Shown piece after piece: positions 36,041 to 36,268 of a stretch of 36,268 nt of DNA. The first letter of the stretch is position 1; every line of letters starts with the position of its first letter. The notes under the pieces were generated by a model. That model did not search any database. It was not told the DNA's origin and saw only the letters and a program-made list of their open reading frames with translations. Position numbers and translations under genes: made by a program. Source of the stretch: a virus; the IMG/VR virus record IMGVR_UViG_3300042543_000115, positions 1 through 36,268 of that record; one strand, given 5' to 3'.

Positions 36041-36083
36041 GGTGGGCCTCCTTGCCCTGGGGGTGTCGATCCGTCAGAAAATT

Positions 36084-36136
36084 GCCACCCGTTTCGCAGC
36101 TGTCGGCAGGCCGGGTGGCCCCACCCTTGTTTTGTT
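36084..36136. terminator. Mutually exclusive hairpins (attenuator/terminator candidate)
   Basis: GCCACCCG (36084-36091) pairs with CGGGTGGC (36112-36119), 8 bp. The right arm also pairs locally: GGGTGG (36113-36118) with CCACCC (36121-36126). Read leftward, the long hairpin is followed by AATTTTCT, a terminator-like end, and the short one would prevent it. Read rightward, the short hairpin is followed by TTGTTTTGTT (36127-36136). The site sits immediately after the 63-residue gene. Confidence 0.5.
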
Positions 36137-36268
36137 AGACAGGCTTCATGCCGAACTTCTCGACGCACTTGCGGTATTCCACTCGGCCGCCGTGGGTGTC
36201 GGTCGTAAACGGCCAGCCCATTGAGTTGCCGTCGCGGTCGAAATCCTCGACCGAAACGTTGCCGCTGG
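36135..36268 (-). CDS. 3' part of the junction-spanning 63-aa gene (second copy)
   Basis: Same gene as at 1-185; here the window holds the 3' end including the TAA at 36135-36137, preceded by codons for KPV. The 5' 58 bases of the gene are found only at the left end of the window. Confidence 0.75.
   Translation of the reverse strand, partial: SGNVSVEDFDRDGNSMGWPFTTDTHGGRVEYRKCVEKFGMKPV
36142..36268. repeat. Right copy of 127-bp terminal direct repeat
   Basis: Identical to 1-127. Removing one copy gives the 36,141-bp circular map. Confidence 0.95.

Overview
The window is a complete tailed-phage (siphovirus-type, Caudoviricetes) genome, linearised at an arbitrary point. The first 127 bases (1-127) recur exactly as the last 127 (36142-36268), so the non-redundant molecule is a 36,141 bp circle. 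A 63-codon gene reads through the junction. The DNA is GC-rich (roughly 60-65% by eye) and almost fully coding. Nearly everything is on the minus strand, in overlapping ATGA/GTGA/TGATG-linked series. Only two genes point right: the integrase and a small membrane protein next to the terminase genes. The host cannot be fixed from sequence alone. The Cys/Gly-run protein at 4.3-5.0 kb and the overall gene style remind me of Planctomycetota prophages, but that is recollection and a low-confidence inference.

Layout in the direction of transcription (right to left, wrapping through the ends). The integration and control region is at 186-1657 plus 35822-36141. It holds a tyrosine integrase (plus strand), a divergent excisionase-like protein with a histone-H1-like basic tail, a leftward promoter with an overlapping dyad, several copies of an operator-like motif, and competing hairpins. 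The early region (35821-28368) encodes a RecT annealing protein, an XRE-HTH plus sigma-region-4 regulator, a winged-helix protein, a GIY-YIG-like protein, a DUF1376-type replication protein whose gene contains five 11-bp iterons, a LexA-type DNA-binding domain without peptidase, small membrane proteins, a full-length DnaN sliding clamp and RusA. No DNA polymerase, helicase or primase is visible.

The middle region (28371-20030) carries an FkbM methyltransferase and a glycosyltransferase-like protein, small unknowns, and a putative lysis cassette: membrane proteins, a papain-like C1 cysteine peptidase, a lipoprotein with DnaJ-type zinc motifs and a holin-like protein. Tail-fibre and beta-solenoid repeat proteins follow.

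The packaging and virion region (20016-3929) has HNH endonuclease, P27-type small terminase, large terminase, HK97 portal, U35 prohead protease, a zinc-ribbon peptide, HK97-fold major capsid protein, a glycosyltransferase, head-tail connectors, two paralogous tail-tube proteins, tail assembly chaperones joined by a textbook -1 frameshift, a 923-residue tape measure and unusual distal-tail proteins. The operon ends with a zinc-ribbon protein, an HExxH metallopeptidase, a metallophosphoesterase and a DUF1599-like protein, then meets the integrase tail to tail.

Integrase plus excisionase implies a temperate life cycle. No CI-type repressor with a peptidase domain is visible; the XRE/sigma-4 protein and the LexA-like protein are the best regulator candidates. 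HNH + P27 TerS + TerL suggests cos packaging, and the G/C-tract region 19241-19412 is a candidate cos.
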